Shown: positions 1-9,663, counted from the stretch's first letter. The stretch: DNA of 64,000 nucleotides from Paenibacillus pabuli (GCF_039831995.1 NZ_JBDOIO010000003.1:434001-498000), one strand, 5' to 3'. Numbers and translations: made by a program. The notes: a model not told the origin generated them from the letters alone.

Positions 1-425
1 CTGGTTACATTTCACTTTCTATTGCTGAACGAGTGAACACTGTATATGCGCTGGATAATGATAAGGATGTCCTTGAATATTTGGAAACCCAAGCGAAGGA
101 GAGAGGCATCGCGAACATTCAATCTGTTGTAGGTGACTTTAAAAAAATTCCGTTAGATAACCTTGATATAGCTATTGCTTCAATTTCTTTACACGAGGTT
201 CAACCACTTGCAACAGCTCTGAAAGAAATCAACAGAAGTTTGAAAGACAGAGGCTTGCTCTTATGTATCGAATTAGAGAAGACAGAAACTTCAACGGGTC
301 CAAGGGTTTCTTCGAAAGACATGGAAATTGCAATCCTAGATGCTGGCTTCTCGATCGTTAACAAAATCTACCCGTCCACCAAAATTGCCAACCAGTCTAT
401 CTACATTATTCTGGCTCAAAAGTAA
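1..425 (+). CDS. Class I SAM-dependent methyltransferase (5' end outside window)
   Basis: The reading frame is open to the left edge (first full codon at base 3), so the GTG at 33 is probably internal and the gene begins before the window. The visible part starts just after the glycine-rich SAM loop (GYISLSIAERV), followed by the acidic ribose-binding residue in YALDND, a second acidic motif (VVGDF) and the motif IV-like strand IAIASISLHEV. This is the core and C-terminal part of a small Rossmann methyltransferase of the Methyltransf_11/25 or UbiE-like type. The substrate cannot be told. A strong hairpin terminator follows about 90 bases after the stop, so it is the last gene of its transcript. 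Confidence 0.8.
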   Translation, partial: GYISLSIAERVNTVYALDNDKDVLEYLETQAKERGIANIQSVVGDFKKIPLDNLDIAIASISLHEVQPLATALKEINRSLKDRGLLLCIELEKTETSTGPRVSSKDMEIAILDAGFSIVNKIYPSTKIANQSIYIILAQK

Positions 426-515
426 ATGACAAGAGCAACAATTGCAACAATGATGATTTATGAATAAAAGAGTATTTAATATTAAGCAACGAGAGACAAA
501 GGTTTAATATAAATG

Positions 516-553
516 AAAGCGAGGCTGCCGGTATTATCGGCGGCCTCGTTTAT
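516..553 (+). terminator. Intrinsic terminator after the methyltransferase
   Basis: GCGAGGC-GCCG pairs with CGGC-GCCTCGT around a short loop, followed by TTTAT. It separates the methyltransferase from the kinase promoter. Confidence 0.75.
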
Positions 554-617
554 CTATGGAACAGACGTATTACGAGTATTTGAACGGTTAGCAGGCTTAC
601 CCGGATGTTCTGAAGCA

Positions 618-654
618 TGAAAGCGTTTGACTTATTTGAATATCGATCTATAAT
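618..654 (+). promoter_or_regulatory. Sigma-A promoter overlapped by a cre-like CcpA site
   Basis: TTGACT at 627-632 and a perfect TATAAT at 649-654 are 16 bases apart. TGAAAGCGTTTGAC at 618-631 matches the cre consensus TGWAARCGYTWNCW at 12 of 14 positions and overlaps the -35 box, so CcpA binding would block initiation. The promoter would drive the kinase/regulator pair at 856-3971 with a leader of about 195 bases. Confidence 0.6.
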
Positions 655-794
655 TATGAAGGAAATTGGACTTGGACGAGAGTAGTCGGAGTGGCCTGAT
701 TTTGTCCGCCTGAATGGATTGAAATGCCGACGAGCTTCAAAGTAGGCCGGGGCCTATGGGGAAAACGAAAATCGGTATAGCTGTATGTATACTC

Positions 795-836
795 ACAGCA
801 AGCTTCCATAACCAGGAGGCTTGCTGTTTTATTTTC
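795..836 (+). terminator. Leader hairpin with T-rich tail upstream of the kinase
   Basis: ACAGCAAGC-TCC pairs with GGA-GCTTGCTGT and is followed by TTTATTTT. It lies between the likely promoter (627-654) and the kinase start (856), so it may be a leaky terminator or attenuator rather than the end of a gene. The 426-855 gap holds no coding frame that I can support. Confidence 0.6.
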
Positions 837-855
837 AGAAGGAGACTAGGTCAGA

Positions 856-2568
856 ATGACACTTAAAAAAAGGATTTTTTTATTGTTCTTTCTCAGTGCG
901 TTTATCCCCTTTATCAGCATATTTGCGATCTCTTACTATACGATTGACTCCATTTTCGCAAATAAAATCGATGATGGTATCCGCAGCAATTTACAGCAGG
1001 TGACATCCTCACTGGAGAATTCGATCACCAATCTGAATCACGTTACACAGCAATTGTCTTACCGAGGAACCATTGGCAAAAAGCTGGATGAATTCCTGAA
1101 ACCTTCCTCGGATATCCTCAAATTGATGGAGGCCCGGGATGAATTAAAGAGCGAGTTAAGCGTGGTTACCTTTACCAATCCGAATATCGGTTTGACCTTA
1201 TACTACTTCCAGAAAGATGGCACTACACAGTTCGGCAACTTTCCCATTAAGGATCGATTTTCTCCTGAGACTCTGCCTGTACTCTTCCAAACCTATGGCA
1301 TTAAGTACTATGGTCCGCATATCAGCATGAACCGGTTCGATGACCAACTCGTTCTGTCTGCCATGCGAAGAGTACAGCAGCCCGAAAGGAACGACGTGTA
1401 CATTTACGTAGAGTCCGGCTTCCGCCTTACACAGGATACCTTGAGATACAATCAGTACAACGGCACTTTATCTCATCTGATCCTGGATGGTGAAGGCAAC
1501 ATTGTGTACAGTGAGATACCGGAAGCCATGAAGGTCGGAGAGAATTTCTCCAGCTTGACGGCCGATCCTGCCAAGGACGGAATATCCCGGGGGTATCACT
1601 GGTTCAAGGAGGAATCGTCACAGAAATGGAGTGTCGTATCGGTTATTTCGCAGGCTCAATATCAACAGGAGAAAAACCAGTGGTTACTTCAAATATTGCT
1701 GGTCGCTTTATTTTTCCTCGGCTTTACCGTATTTCTGGCGTGGCTCCTGTGGAAGATGGTCTACAAACCACTCGGCTTGTTCCATTCGGAAATCAATGGG
1801 ATGTCCCAAAATCCACAAACGACAGGAAGCCGAGCTCGCACCCAGATTCCCGAATTCGATTTTCTGCTCGGTGAATTTTCAAATATGCAGCATCAAATTG
1901 GCGACCTCTTCAAGGAAGTACAGCAGAAAGAGAAGATTCGTGCAGACCTGGAAGTGGAAAAACTGCTCTATCAGATCAACCCGCATTTTCTGATGAATAC
2001 GCTGGATACGGTGCACTGGTTGGCTGTCATGAACGGACAAGGGGAAATCGACAAGCTGGTGCAGTCATTGAACAAGCTGCTCTATTACAATTTGGGCAAA
2101 TTAGGACAAGTATCCACAATGGAAGAGGAGATTGATGCGTTAAGGCAGTATCTGATTTTGCAGCAAATCCGATATGACTTTGAATTTGATGTTCGCATTA
2201 CTGCAGATGAACAAGTGCTTCAAATTCCTGTGCCTCGCTTTATTCTGCAGCCGCTGGTTGAAAACTCGCTTTATCATGGATTGAGTGACGAGGGTTTTAT
2301 TCAAATCGAAGTGACATGCAACACAACGTTGAACATTATGATACAAGATAATGGAGCAGGCATGACCGAGGAAGTTATTCATAAACTGCTGAACAATCGT
2401 GTAGCTGAACAAGAAAAAGTAGGAATGGGGATCGGTCTCAATTATGTGCACCGCATGTTGAAATCACAGTACGGAGATCAAGCACAACTGGTGATCGAGA
2501 GTGAATTGGGAACGGGGACAAGCATACTGCTCATACTGCCTATTAAAGGAGAAGATATCTCGGCATGA
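856..2568 (+). CDS. YesM-type sensor histidine kinase
   Basis: Membrane sensor kinase of the LytS/YesM class (570 aa). TM1 lies near residues 7-29, an extracellular Cache-like sensor region follows to about 270, TM2 is near 277-299, then a HAMP-like linker. The phosphoacceptor box is QINPHFLMNTLD with His377, and the ATP-binding N box contains LVENSLYHG (Asn470), with G boxes DNGAGM and GIGLNYV. It overlaps the next gene by four bases (ATGA), so kinase and regulator are translationally coupled. The neighbouring importer and alpha-glucosidases suggest that it senses an extracellular alpha-glucoside, which is inference from context. The start has the SD GAAGGAG. Confidence 0.93.
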   Translation: MTLKKRIFLLFFLSAFIPFISIFAISYYTIDSIFANKIDDGIRSNLQQVTSSLENSITNLNHVTQQLSYRGTIGKKLDEFLKPSSDILKLMEARDELKSELSVVTFTNPNIGLTLYYFQKDGTTQFGNFPIKDRFSPETLPVLFQTYGIKYYGPHISMNRFDDQLVLSAMRRVQQPERNDVYIYVESGFRLTQDTLRYNQYNGTLSHLILDGEGNIVYSEIPEAMKVGENFSSLTADPAKDGISRGYHWFKEESSQKWSVVSVISQAQYQQEKNQWLLQILLVALFFLGFTVFLAWLLWKMVYKPLGLFHSEINGMSQNPQTTGSRARTQIPEFDFLLGEFSNMQHQIGDLFKEVQQKEKIRADLEVEKLLYQINPHFLMNTLDTVHWLAVMNGQGEIDKLVQSLNKLLYYNLGKLGQVSTMEEEIDALRQYLILQQIRYDFEFDVRITADEQVLQIPVPRFILQPLVENSLYHGLSDEGFIQIEVTCNTTLNIMIQDNGAGMTEEVIHKLLNNRVAEQEKVGMGIGLNYVHRMLKSQYGDQAQLVIESELGTGTSILLILPIKGEDISA

Positions 2569-3971
2569 TTAAGGTACTGATTGTAGATGACGATAAGCTG
2601 GTTCGCAAAGGAATTAGCTCTGCGATGCCATGGAACGAGTTCAACATGGAAGTTGTAGGAGAAGCAAGCAACGGAGCGAAAGCACTGGATTTTCTGAAAA
2701 ATCAACCGGTCGATCTGATGTTGACGGATCTTGCGATGCCGGTCATGTCAGGGATTGAACTGATGCGAGCTACGAGACAGCTCTATCCGGAACTGCATAT
2801 CGTTGTCTTAACACTGCATCAGGATTTTGATTATATCCAGGAAGCGCTTAGGCTGGGAGCCATCGACTATATAGCCAAAGTCCAGCTGGAGAAAGAGCAA
2901 TTCGAACATGTTCTGCAGCGTATACATACCCGAATTGACGGGTTGAAGAGTACGAACCTAAAGATGCCTTCGCAGAATGAAATCAATGTCTATTATCCAA
3001 ATGTGTATGTACTCGTTTCCCAAGATCGCAAATCAGAACAGGCGTGGCCTATCGAGCTGACCATCCATGGAGATGAGATCAGGTGGGAGATTGAACGGAA
3101 TAGCTGGATGTGGGCAGCATCCCACTGCGAAGAAGATCAACTGTTTAATCATTTGAAGGAGTCCCTGAACCAAGTTCCTCAAAGTACATTATTGGTTCTG
3201 TCTGACGTCCAAGAGCGAACGTGGTCGCAAATCAAAAACTGGATTATGAATTATACAGAGACGTCTTTATTCTATGCGTACAACCCCAATGATCGAATCA
3301 TTTCCGTTTCGATGAATGAGGAAGAGACATTTTCAATAGAGCCGCAGGATGATGACATTAACCGGATTAAGCAAACTTGGTTCCAAACACCATGGACTCA
3401 CCATGACAGTTACTACGGCCAACTCATTGAACAGTTCAAATCATTACGATTACATAAAGGACAGTTGATGGGATTGCTTTATTCAATCGTTATGGAGTGG
3501 AATCACCTTTTTGCCCAAACAACACTTGGAAGAATCCCCATGATCCATTCTTTTGATTCCTGGTACGAGGTTGAGGAATGGATGAAGCAGACTGCTGCAG
3601 GTATTCGAAAGGCCGATGAACAGACTTCGTATTCACAGGAAATTATCGATGCCGTGAAAAAAGCGGTGATCATCCTGCAGAATGATTTGGAACAGGCGTA
3701 TACAGCTTCAGCTCTCTCCCAACAACTCAACATCAGCCGAAGTTATTTCAGTCAATGTTTCAAAGACTTGATGGGGAAAACCTTTAATGAGTACTCCAGA
3801 TTCATCCGGGTAGAGAAGTCCAAGGAGTATTTGCTCAATACGAACAACACGATATTCTGGATTGCAGAGCGAGTGGGTTATACGGATGAAAAATATTTTA
3901 GCCGCATTTTCCGCGAACTGACAGGCCTTTTGCCAAGTGAGTATCGACAGCTACGCAGAGAAGTTAAATAG
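2565..3971 (+). CDS. YesN-type response regulator, AraC-family output
   Basis: Cytoplasmic response regulator (468 aa). The receiver domain occupies about residues 1-120 with acidic pocket Asp8-10 and phosphoacceptor Asp55 (LMLTDLAMP). A variable linker follows, and the AraC double helix-turn-helix fills about 365-465 (LSQQLNISRSYFSQCFK and the second HTH ending in LLPSEYRQL). It is the partner of the overlapping kinase and probably activates the SBP/permease operon that starts at 4345. The terminator at 4093-4134 shows that the two-component pair and the transport operon are separate transcripts. Confidence 0.92.
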   Translation: MIKVLIVDDDKLVRKGISSAMPWNEFNMEVVGEASNGAKALDFLKNQPVDLMLTDLAMPVMSGIELMRATRQLYPELHIVVLTLHQDFDYIQEALRLGAIDYIAKVQLEKEQFEHVLQRIHTRIDGLKSTNLKMPSQNEINVYYPNVYVLVSQDRKSEQAWPIELTIHGDEIRWEIERNSWMWAASHCEEDQLFNHLKESLNQVPQSTLLVLSDVQERTWSQIKNWIMNYTETSLFYAYNPNDRIISVSMNEEETFSIEPQDDDINRIKQTWFQTPWTHHDSYYGQLIEQFKSLRLHKGQLMGLLYSIVMEWNHLFAQTTLGRIPMIHSFDSWYEVEEWMKQTAAGIRKADEQTSYSQEIIDAVKKAVIILQNDLEQAYTASALSQQLNISRSYFSQCFKDLMGKTFNEYSRFIRVEKSKEYLLNTNNTIFWIAERVGYTDEKYFSRIFRELTGLLPSEYRQLRREVK

Positions 3972-4092
3972 CTGGCACCTTCTCAATGAGCAAACATCCA
4001 TTCAGTGTAGAAAGGGAGCTCATACCCTGATGAGCGATGTAGGATGTCATGTAAATGATACGAGAGACATTGTCGATTGTTGCTCAATTAAT

Positions 4093-4134
4093 GCCGACAG
4101 TATCCTGCTTTAGGAGCTGCCGGCTCTTGTTTTT
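4093..4134 (+). terminator. Intrinsic terminator after the response regulator
   Basis: GCCGACAG...CCT pairs with AGG...CTGCCGGC and is followed by TCTTGTTTTT. Confidence 0.7.
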
Positions 4135-4295
4135 GGATTAAGAATAAGCATAGTTAGACGAATGTTCTTCCTTAGGTAGGGTAAATGCTCACAAATGAAT
4201 GAGAGCTATAGGATCCCTGCTGAAAACTGTAATCATTCCTCTATCCAAACGGACGTGCAATCCCTATCTCGACTAATCTTCACTTCATTTTATAC

Positions 4296-4309
4296 TGAAA
4301 GCGCAAACA
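4296..4309 (+). promoter_or_regulatory. cre-like site upstream of the importer operon
   Basis: TGAAAGCGCAAACA matches the CcpA consensus TGWAARCGYTWNCW at 13 of 14 positions. It lies 36 bases before the SBP start, where binding would repress as a roadblock or promoter block. Confidence 0.55.
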
Positions 4310-4344
4310 AAAAATGAGAAACAGAATAAGGGGAATCGAACTAG

Positions 4345-6081
4345 ATGAGAACAAAATGGTCCATGAAAATCACACCGTTGACGAAACGTCTCGCGGTGCT
4401 GTCAATGTCTGCCTTGATGGTTGCGTTTCTTGCGGCGTGTGGAGGCTCTACCAATCCTCCTACTGCAGAGGAAGCAGGGAAATATGAGGTAACGCCGGGG
4501 GATCCGTTCAGTGCCTACAAAGACGAAATCACCGTCACCATGGGACGGGTGACCACAGCCAATCCGAAACTGCCGGCTGGAGATACCTATGAAAACAACG
4601 CGTATACTCGACTGGTCAAAGATACATTTAACGCTCAGATTACCGATCAATTTGAAGCCAATGGCGAAGATTATAGCCGTCAAGTTTCGCTTGCCATCGC
4701 ATCCGGGGAATTGCCTGACATGATGCGTGTTGATTCCAAAGATGAATTGAAAGAACTGGTTGATAATGATCTGATTGAAGATCTGACAGCCATTTACGAT
4801 CAATATGCCACGGATAACATCAAACAGATGTACGATTCCTATGACGGTCGAGCATTAGACAATGCGACGATTGATGGACGATTGATGGGCCTTCCGGCGA
4901 CTTCCCTGGATTCGGCACCAACGATGGTTTGGGTGCGCCAAGATTGGCTGGATCTGCTAGGGATCCAACTTGATGCAGATGGAGACGGTGCCATCTCGCT
5001 GGGTGAAGTAGAGAAAACGGCACAAGAATTCCTGAAAAGAGATCCGGGTCAAACCGGAAATCCGGTCGGTATTCCATTTGTAAACACACTGAATACCACC
5101 GATTACAATGCTTCTGCTTATACCATGCTGGGTGTTGCCTCAACCGAGGGCGCGTTCCCGCAATATTGGATGAATGGTGAAGACGGCAAAATCGTGTATG
5201 GTTCCACGACAGAAGAAACGAAGCAAATGCTGGGTATCATGGCGGATTGGTACAAGAATGGCATCATTGATCCCCAATTCGGAACCCGCACCTTTGATGA
5301 TATTACTGCACTCTACGCCAATGGCCAGAGTGGTATCGCTTTTGGACCGTGGCATATCCCTGACTGGGGACTGATCAGCGTGAAGCAGATGGATAAAGAT
5401 GCGAAATTCTCAGCGTATACACTCGAGGATGAAGACGGCAATGTAAACGTAGCACACGCGAATCCATCCAATCAGTTCATCGTGGTGAGAAAAGGATATG
5501 AGCACCCTGAACTGGCCGTTAAAATTCTAAACCTGTTCTACGATAAACTGGCTAACGACAAGGATGTCGCAACTACGATGCCCGAAGCCGCCAAGTACCA
5601 GGAAACCGGGGTAGACGGTTCGACCAGACCTTTCAATATCGAAGTCAACTCGGCGACATCACTGCTGGATGATTACTCTGATGTCGTTCGTGGAATTAAA
5701 GGAGAAATTGGCCTGGACGAGGTTCGCACCACCGAGTCGAAGAACAATATCGGAAGCATCAAAACGTACTTGAGCGACATGGATACGGATGACGTGACCG
5801 CTTGGTCAAAATATCATTCGCGCATAAATGGAGTTGGACTAATCGACAAACTGACACAGGAAAATAAATTCGTTTGGATGACTCCGGCTTACTCTGGCAC
5901 TACACCAAGCATGAAACAGACGTGGGCCAATCTGACGAAGCTCGAGCAGGAATCGTTCATCAAAATCGTGACAGGTTCTGAACCGCTTGATTACTTCGAT
6001 ACATTCGTCAGCAACTGGAAGAAACAAGGCGGTGATCAAGTCATTCAGGAAATTGAAGACGAGATCGCAGCGAAACAATAA
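4345..6081 (+). CDS. LplA-type extracellular sugar-binding lipoprotein
   Basis: Substrate-binding protein of a CUT1 ABC importer (578 aa). It has an N-terminal signal peptide with lipobox FLAAC (Cys32), so it is a lipid-anchored surface protein. The rest is a long SBP of the LplA group typical of Paenibacillus, with the usual PDMM and DWLDLLG segments. It is the first gene of an operon with two permeases and probably the two GH13 enzymes, so alpha-linked gluco-oligosaccharides are the likely ligand by context. A small hairpin between it and the first permease may keep its mRNA level high. Confidence 0.9.
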   Translation: MRTKWSMKITPLTKRLAVLSMSALMVAFLAACGGSTNPPTAEEAGKYEVTPGDPFSAYKDEITVTMGRVTTANPKLPAGDTYENNAYTRLVKDTFNAQITDQFEANGEDYSRQVSLAIASGELPDMMRVDSKDELKELVDNDLIEDLTAIYDQYATDNIKQMYDSYDGRALDNATIDGRLMGLPATSLDSAPTMVWVRQDWLDLLGIQLDADGDGAISLGEVEKTAQEFLKRDPGQTGNPVGIPFVNTLNTTDYNASAYTMLGVASTEGAFPQYWMNGEDGKIVYGSTTEETKQMLGIMADWYKNGIIDPQFGTRTFDDITALYANGQSGIAFGPWHIPDWGLISVKQMDKDAKFSAYTLEDEDGNVNVAHANPSNQFIVVRKGYEHPELAVKILNLFYDKLANDKDVATTMPEAAKYQETGVDGSTRPFNIEVNSATSLLDDYSDVVRGIKGEIGLDEVRTTESKNNIGSIKTYLSDMDTDDVTAWSKYHSRINGVGLIDKLTQENKFVWMTPAYSGTTPSMKQTWANLTKLEQESFIKIVTGSEPLDYFDTFVSNWKKQGGDQVIQEIEDEIAAKQ

Positions 6082-6101
6082 ACATCCATGATCAGTAGCG
6101 G

Positions 6102-6118
6102 GGCTGCGATATGCAGCC
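6102..6118 (+). other. Intercistronic stem-loop between SBP and permease
   Basis: GGCTGC pairs with GCAGCC around GATAT. There is no T-run, so it is better read as an mRNA-stabilising or differential-expression hairpin than a terminator. A similar hairpin lies between SBP and permease at 58055-58079. Confidence 0.45.
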
Positions 6119-6142
6119 TTTCTTCAGGAAAGGGGCTCATCC

Positions 6143-7057
6143 ATGAAACAGGGGAAATTGAAAGCAAGAGGCAGGCTTGGCACGGGTGCCATGTACCATA
6201 TGATGATGCTTCCGGGCATTTTGTTTTTGCTTGTATTCAGCTATATTCCAATGGTCGGTGTCATTACAGCTTTTCAGGACTACATACCGGCCAAGGGCAT
6301 GTTCGGCTCTGAATTTGTAGGGCTGAAGCATTTTATTTATATGTTTAAGCTGCCGGATATCGGGCAGGTCGTCAGCAATACGTTGATCATTGCGATTGGA
6401 AAGATTTTGCTCGGAACGATGATGGCCATCATTTTTTCTGTTTTGTTAAATGAAATTCGTATCAAATACGTTAAAAAATCCGTGCAGACGATTGTTTATC
6501 TGCCGCACTTTCTATCCTGGGTAGTACTCGCATCCGTCGTTGTCAACATGTTCAGTTTGGACGGAATCGTGAATCAAATGCTCGCGTTCTTTGGCCTGGA
6601 AAATATTAATTTCCTTGGCAGCAACACCTGGTTTCAGCCACTAATTATAGGAACAGACGTGTGGAAGGAGTTTGGTTACAGTTCGATTGTCTACTTAGCT
6701 GCTATTACGTCAATTGACCCCGGTCTATATGAAGCGGCAGGAATGGATGGAGCCAGCTGGTGGAGAAAAGTATGGCATATTACATTGCCGGGTATGCTGC
6801 CTATTATTCTGCTGATGGGTGTAATGAGCCTGACCAATATTTTGAGTGCAGGTTTCGATCAGGTCTATAATCTGTATAATCCGGTTGTCTATGAATCGGG
6901 CGATATTCTGGATACCTACGTCTACCGGATTGGTCTCGTTGGGCGACAATATAGTTTCGGTACGGCTGTTGGCTTGTTCAAGTCCGTGATCGGCATCGTG
7001 TTGCTCTTGTCTGCGAATCAACTCGCCAAAAAATATACGGACCGAAAAATATTCTAA
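6143..7057 (+). CDS. CUT1 ABC permease, LplB type
   Basis: Inner-membrane subunit of the sugar importer (304 aa) with about six TM segments. The first follows a short basic N-terminus (MMMLPGILFLLVFSYIPMVG). The cytoplasmic EAA loop that docks the ATPase is YEAAGMDGASWW...TLPG near residue 195. It pairs with the next permease to form the heterodimeric channel. The start has the SD AAAGGGG. No ATPase gene is in the operon, so a shared MsmX-like ATPase is expected. Confidence 0.92.
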   Translation: MKQGKLKARGRLGTGAMYHMMMLPGILFLLVFSYIPMVGVITAFQDYIPAKGMFGSEFVGLKHFIYMFKLPDIGQVVSNTLIIAIGKILLGTMMAIIFSVLLNEIRIKYVKKSVQTIVYLPHFLSWVVLASVVVNMFSLDGIVNQMLAFFGLENINFLGSNTWFQPLIIGTDVWKEFGYSSIVYLAAITSIDPGLYEAAGMDGASWWRKVWHITLPGMLPIILLMGVMSLTNILSAGFDQVYNLYNPVVYESGDILDTYVYRIGLVGRQYSFGTAVGLFKSVIGIVLLLSANQLAKKYTDRKIF

Positions 7058-7070
7058 GGAGGCCAAACCT

Positions 7071-7964
7071 GTGTCCTATTCTGCAAACTTCAAAGATCGA
7101 ATTGGCCGGTTTGTCATCTATGCCATCGTAATCATGCTGGCATTGGTCTGCCTTCTTCCATTATGGAATATTGTTGCCATTTCATTCAGCAGCAGCGAGG
7201 CCGTATCCGCCAATGCGGTAGGTCTTGTTCCGGTCAATTTTACAACAGCAGCGTATACGAAAATTATCGATGATGCACAGTTCTGGCGTTCCTTTGGCAT
7301 ATCTGTTCTGCGTGTCGCGCTAGCCCTTGTGCTTAACATGATTCTGATTATTTTGATGGCTTACCCGCTATCCAAATCGAAAAGGGAATTTAAAGGCAGA
7401 AACATTTATATGAATGTTATGATTTTTGCCATGTTGTTCAGCGGAGGCATGATTCCGACTTACCTGCTGATCAAAAACCTGGATATGCTCAATACAATAT
7501 GGGCACTTGTTCTGCCAGGCGCTGTTCCGATATTCAGTGTCATCCTCGTGATGAACTTCTTCTCTGCTGTACCTAAAGCGCTTGAAGAAGCAGCCTTCAT
7601 CGATGGGGCGAATCCGCTTCAAGTTTTGTTCAAAGTGTATGTTCCCGTGTCCATTCCCGCATTGGCGACAGTCGCCTTGTTCAGTATCGTGGGGACTTGG
7701 AATGACTTCTTCAGCGGTTTGATCTATATGACCAAAGTCAGCAATTATCCGCTTATGACCTATATTCAGTCCCTTAACGTGAATATTGCTGATCTGCTTC
7801 AAGCCGGTACGAATTCCAGCGAGCTCAGCAACCTGACTGAAATTTCGAACAAAAACCTGAATGCGGCCAAAATCGTCGTGGCGGTCATTCCACTGCTGCT
7901 GATTTATCCTCTGCTGCAGAAATACTTTGTGACAGGCATAGTTGTTGGATCGGTCAAAGAATAG
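7071..7964 (+). CDS. CUT1 ABC permease, YtcP type
   Basis: Second membrane subunit (297 aa), starting at a GTG behind AAGGAGG. Six TM helices are apparent, with the EAA loop EEAAFIDGANPL near residue 180 and the typical C-terminus FVTGIVVGSVKE. It lies 13 bases after the partner permease, clearly the same transcript. Confidence 0.92.
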   Translation: MSYSANFKDRIGRFVIYAIVIMLALVCLLPLWNIVAISFSSSEAVSANAVGLVPVNFTTAAYTKIIDDAQFWRSFGISVLRVALALVLNMILIILMAYPLSKSKREFKGRNIYMNVMIFAMLFSGGMIPTYLLIKNLDMLNTIWALVLPGAVPIFSVILVMNFFSAVPKALEEAAFIDGANPLQVLFKVYVPVSIPALATVALFSIVGTWNDFFSGLIYMTKVSNYPLMTYIQSLNVNIADLLQAGTNSSELSNLTEISNKNLNAAKIVVAVIPLLLIYPLLQKYFVTGIVVGSVKE

Positions 7965-7980
7965 CGAGATGCTGTGACCC

Positions 7981-8016
7981 ACCTTAACGGAGAGGCAGCA
8001 CTAATCTGGGGAAGCA
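7981..8016 (+). repeat. Short leader repeat, copy 1
   Basis: This stretch (TTAACGGAGAGGCAG...AATCTGGGGAAGC) reappears with few changes at 9711-9746. Both copies lie a short distance before a GH13 alpha-glucosidase gene, so the leader was either duplicated with the genes or is a dispersed element. Confidence 0.55.
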
Positions 8017-8034
8017 AGAAAGGTTGAATGGAAC

Positions 8035-9663
8035 ATGGAAAATAAAAAATGGTGGAAAGAAACCGTTGTATATCAAATATATCCGCGGAGTTTTCAAGAT
8101 AGTAACGGAGATGGAATCGGCGACTTGAAGGGGATTGTGTCAAGGTTGGATTATTTGCAGGAGCTCGGCATCGGTGCGATTTGGTTATCACCCGTTTGCA
8201 AGTCTCCTCAAGATGATTTTGGGTATGATATTTCAGATTATCAGGATATCGATCCCATGTTTGGGTCTTTGGAAGATATGGAAACGTTAATTCATGAAGC
8301 CGGGAAACGGGACATTCGAATTATAATGGATCTGGTCCTGAATCACACGTCGGATGAACATCCTTGGTTTCAAGAAGCCAAAAAAGGCAAAGACAATCCG
8401 TACCATGACTACTACGTCTGGAGAGATGGCGTGGAGGGAACGCCTCCGAACGACTTGGGGTCCACATTTGGGGGCTCAGCCTGGGAATGGGTGCCTGAGA
8501 TCGGGCAGTATTATTTGCACCTGTTTTCCGTAAAACAGCCGGATCTCAACTGGGAAAACCCCAAAGTCCGGCAGGAGATTTACGATATGATCAATTGGTG
8601 GATCGACAAGGGAGTCGGCGGGTTTAGACTGGATGTAATCGACTTAATTGGCAAAGAACCAGATGCGAAGATTACGGGCAACGGGCCAAATCTGCATAAA
8701 TATATCAGGGAACTAAGCAAGGAGACGTTCCAAAACGCGGAAGACCTGCTGACCGTAGGAGAGACATGGGGCGCGACCCCGGAAATCGCCAAACTGTACA
8801 GCAACCCGGATGGCAGTGAGTTTTCAATGGTATTTCAATTTGAACATATCGGCTTGGATGAACAAGAAGGCAAAGGAAAGTGGGATCTTAAGCCTTTGGA
8901 TGTGATGGAATTGAAAAAAGTGCTGTCCAAATGGCAGACGGAGCTTAAGGGCGACGCATGGAACAGTCTGTTTTGGAACAATCATGACTTGCCACGAATC
9001 GTCTCACGTTGGGGAAACGACGGAGAATTCAGGAGCGAATCGGCGAAAATGCTGGCGACCCTTCTTCATGGCATGCAAGGCACGCCTTATATCTATCAGG
9101 GTGAAGAATTAGGCATGACGAATGTGCAATATGGCATTGAAGATTACCGGGATATTGAATTGCTCAATTTCTATAAGGAAAGAATGGGGAAAGGTTACTC
9201 TGAAAGCAGCGTTATGGAGTCGATCTATGCCAAGGGACGCGATAACGCGCGAACACCTATGCAATGGGATGCTTCCGATAACGCAGGTTTTACACAAGGG
9301 GAACCTTGGATTAAGGTGAATCCGAATTATAAGCAAATCCATGCCGAGGAAAGTTTGAATAACCCTGAATCCATATTCCATTATTATCAGAAGTTAATTC
9401 AATTAAGAAAAGAACATGAAGTGATCATATATGGCGATTATGAGCTGGTTTTCCCTGATGATCAAAATGTGTTTGCTTACACCCGAACGCTAAATGGAAC
9501 CAAAATCCTTGTTGTATGCAATTTTCAAGGAAATACGATTGAACTCCCGCTTCAGGAACAATTGGCAGAGACTAATGAGCTATTAATATCCAATTATGCA
9601 GGTGAACTGCCCGAGAACGTATTGCGTCCATACGAAGCAAGAATGTACCTTACACATGCGTAA
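8035..9663 (+). CDS. GH13_31 alpha-glucosidase, probable oligo-1,6-glucosidase type
   Basis: Cytosolic exo-acting alpha-glucosidase (542 aa, full length for the family, no signal peptide). The (beta/alpha)8 catalytic motifs are visible: region I DLVLNH, region II GFRLDVIDLI with nucleophile Asp200, region III VGETWG with acid/base Glu243, and region IV NNHD with Asp318. The residue after the nucleophile is Val201; in GH13_31 enzymes Val here goes with alpha-1,6 (isomaltose-type) specificity and Ala/Thr with alpha-1,4. It would hydrolyse oligosaccharides brought in by the upstream importer. The identification of the family is firm; the linkage is inferred from one residue. Confidence 0.9.
   Translation: MENKKWWKETVVYQIYPRSFQDSNGDGIGDLKGIVSRLDYLQELGIGAIWLSPVCKSPQDDFGYDISDYQDIDPMFGSLEDMETLIHEAGKRDIRIIMDLVLNHTSDEHPWFQEAKKGKDNPYHDYYVWRDGVEGTPPNDLGSTFGGSAWEWVPEIGQYYLHLFSVKQPDLNWENPKVRQEIYDMINWWIDKGVGGFRLDVIDLIGKEPDAKITGNGPNLHKYIRELSKETFQNAEDLLTVGETWGATPEIAKLYSNPDGSEFSMVFQFEHIGLDEQEGKGKWDLKPLDVMELKKVLSKWQTELKGDAWNSLFWNNHDLPRIVSRWGNDGEFRSESAKMLATLLHGMQGTPYIYQGEELGMTNVQYGIEDYRDIELLNFYKERMGKGYSESSVMESIYAKGRDNARTPMQWDASDNAGFTQGEPWIKVNPNYKQIHAEESLNNPESIFHYYQKLIQLRKEHEVIIYGDYELVFPDDQNVFAYTRTLNGTKILVVCNFQGNTIELPLQEQLAETNELLISNYAGELPENVLRPYEARMYLTHA

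Larger units (their letters stand above)
3972..4344 (+). other. Intergenic region with terminator and importer promoter region
   Basis: No coding frame is supported. It contains the terminator at 4093-4134 and a cre-like site at 4296-4309. The response regulator would be expected to bind in the second half, but I see no clear direct repeat. Confidence 0.6.

Noticed and set aside
661..795. Possible riboswitch in the leader of the first kinase gene
   Set aside because: The leader is GC-rich and could fold, but it shows none of the conserved cores of riboswitch classes I know.
7368..7982. Long minus-strand frame (204 codons) opposite the first YtcP-type permease
   Set aside because: It lies wholly over a clear membrane permease, is rich in His/Gln/Asn as expected for the antisense of hydrophobic codons, and has no SD.
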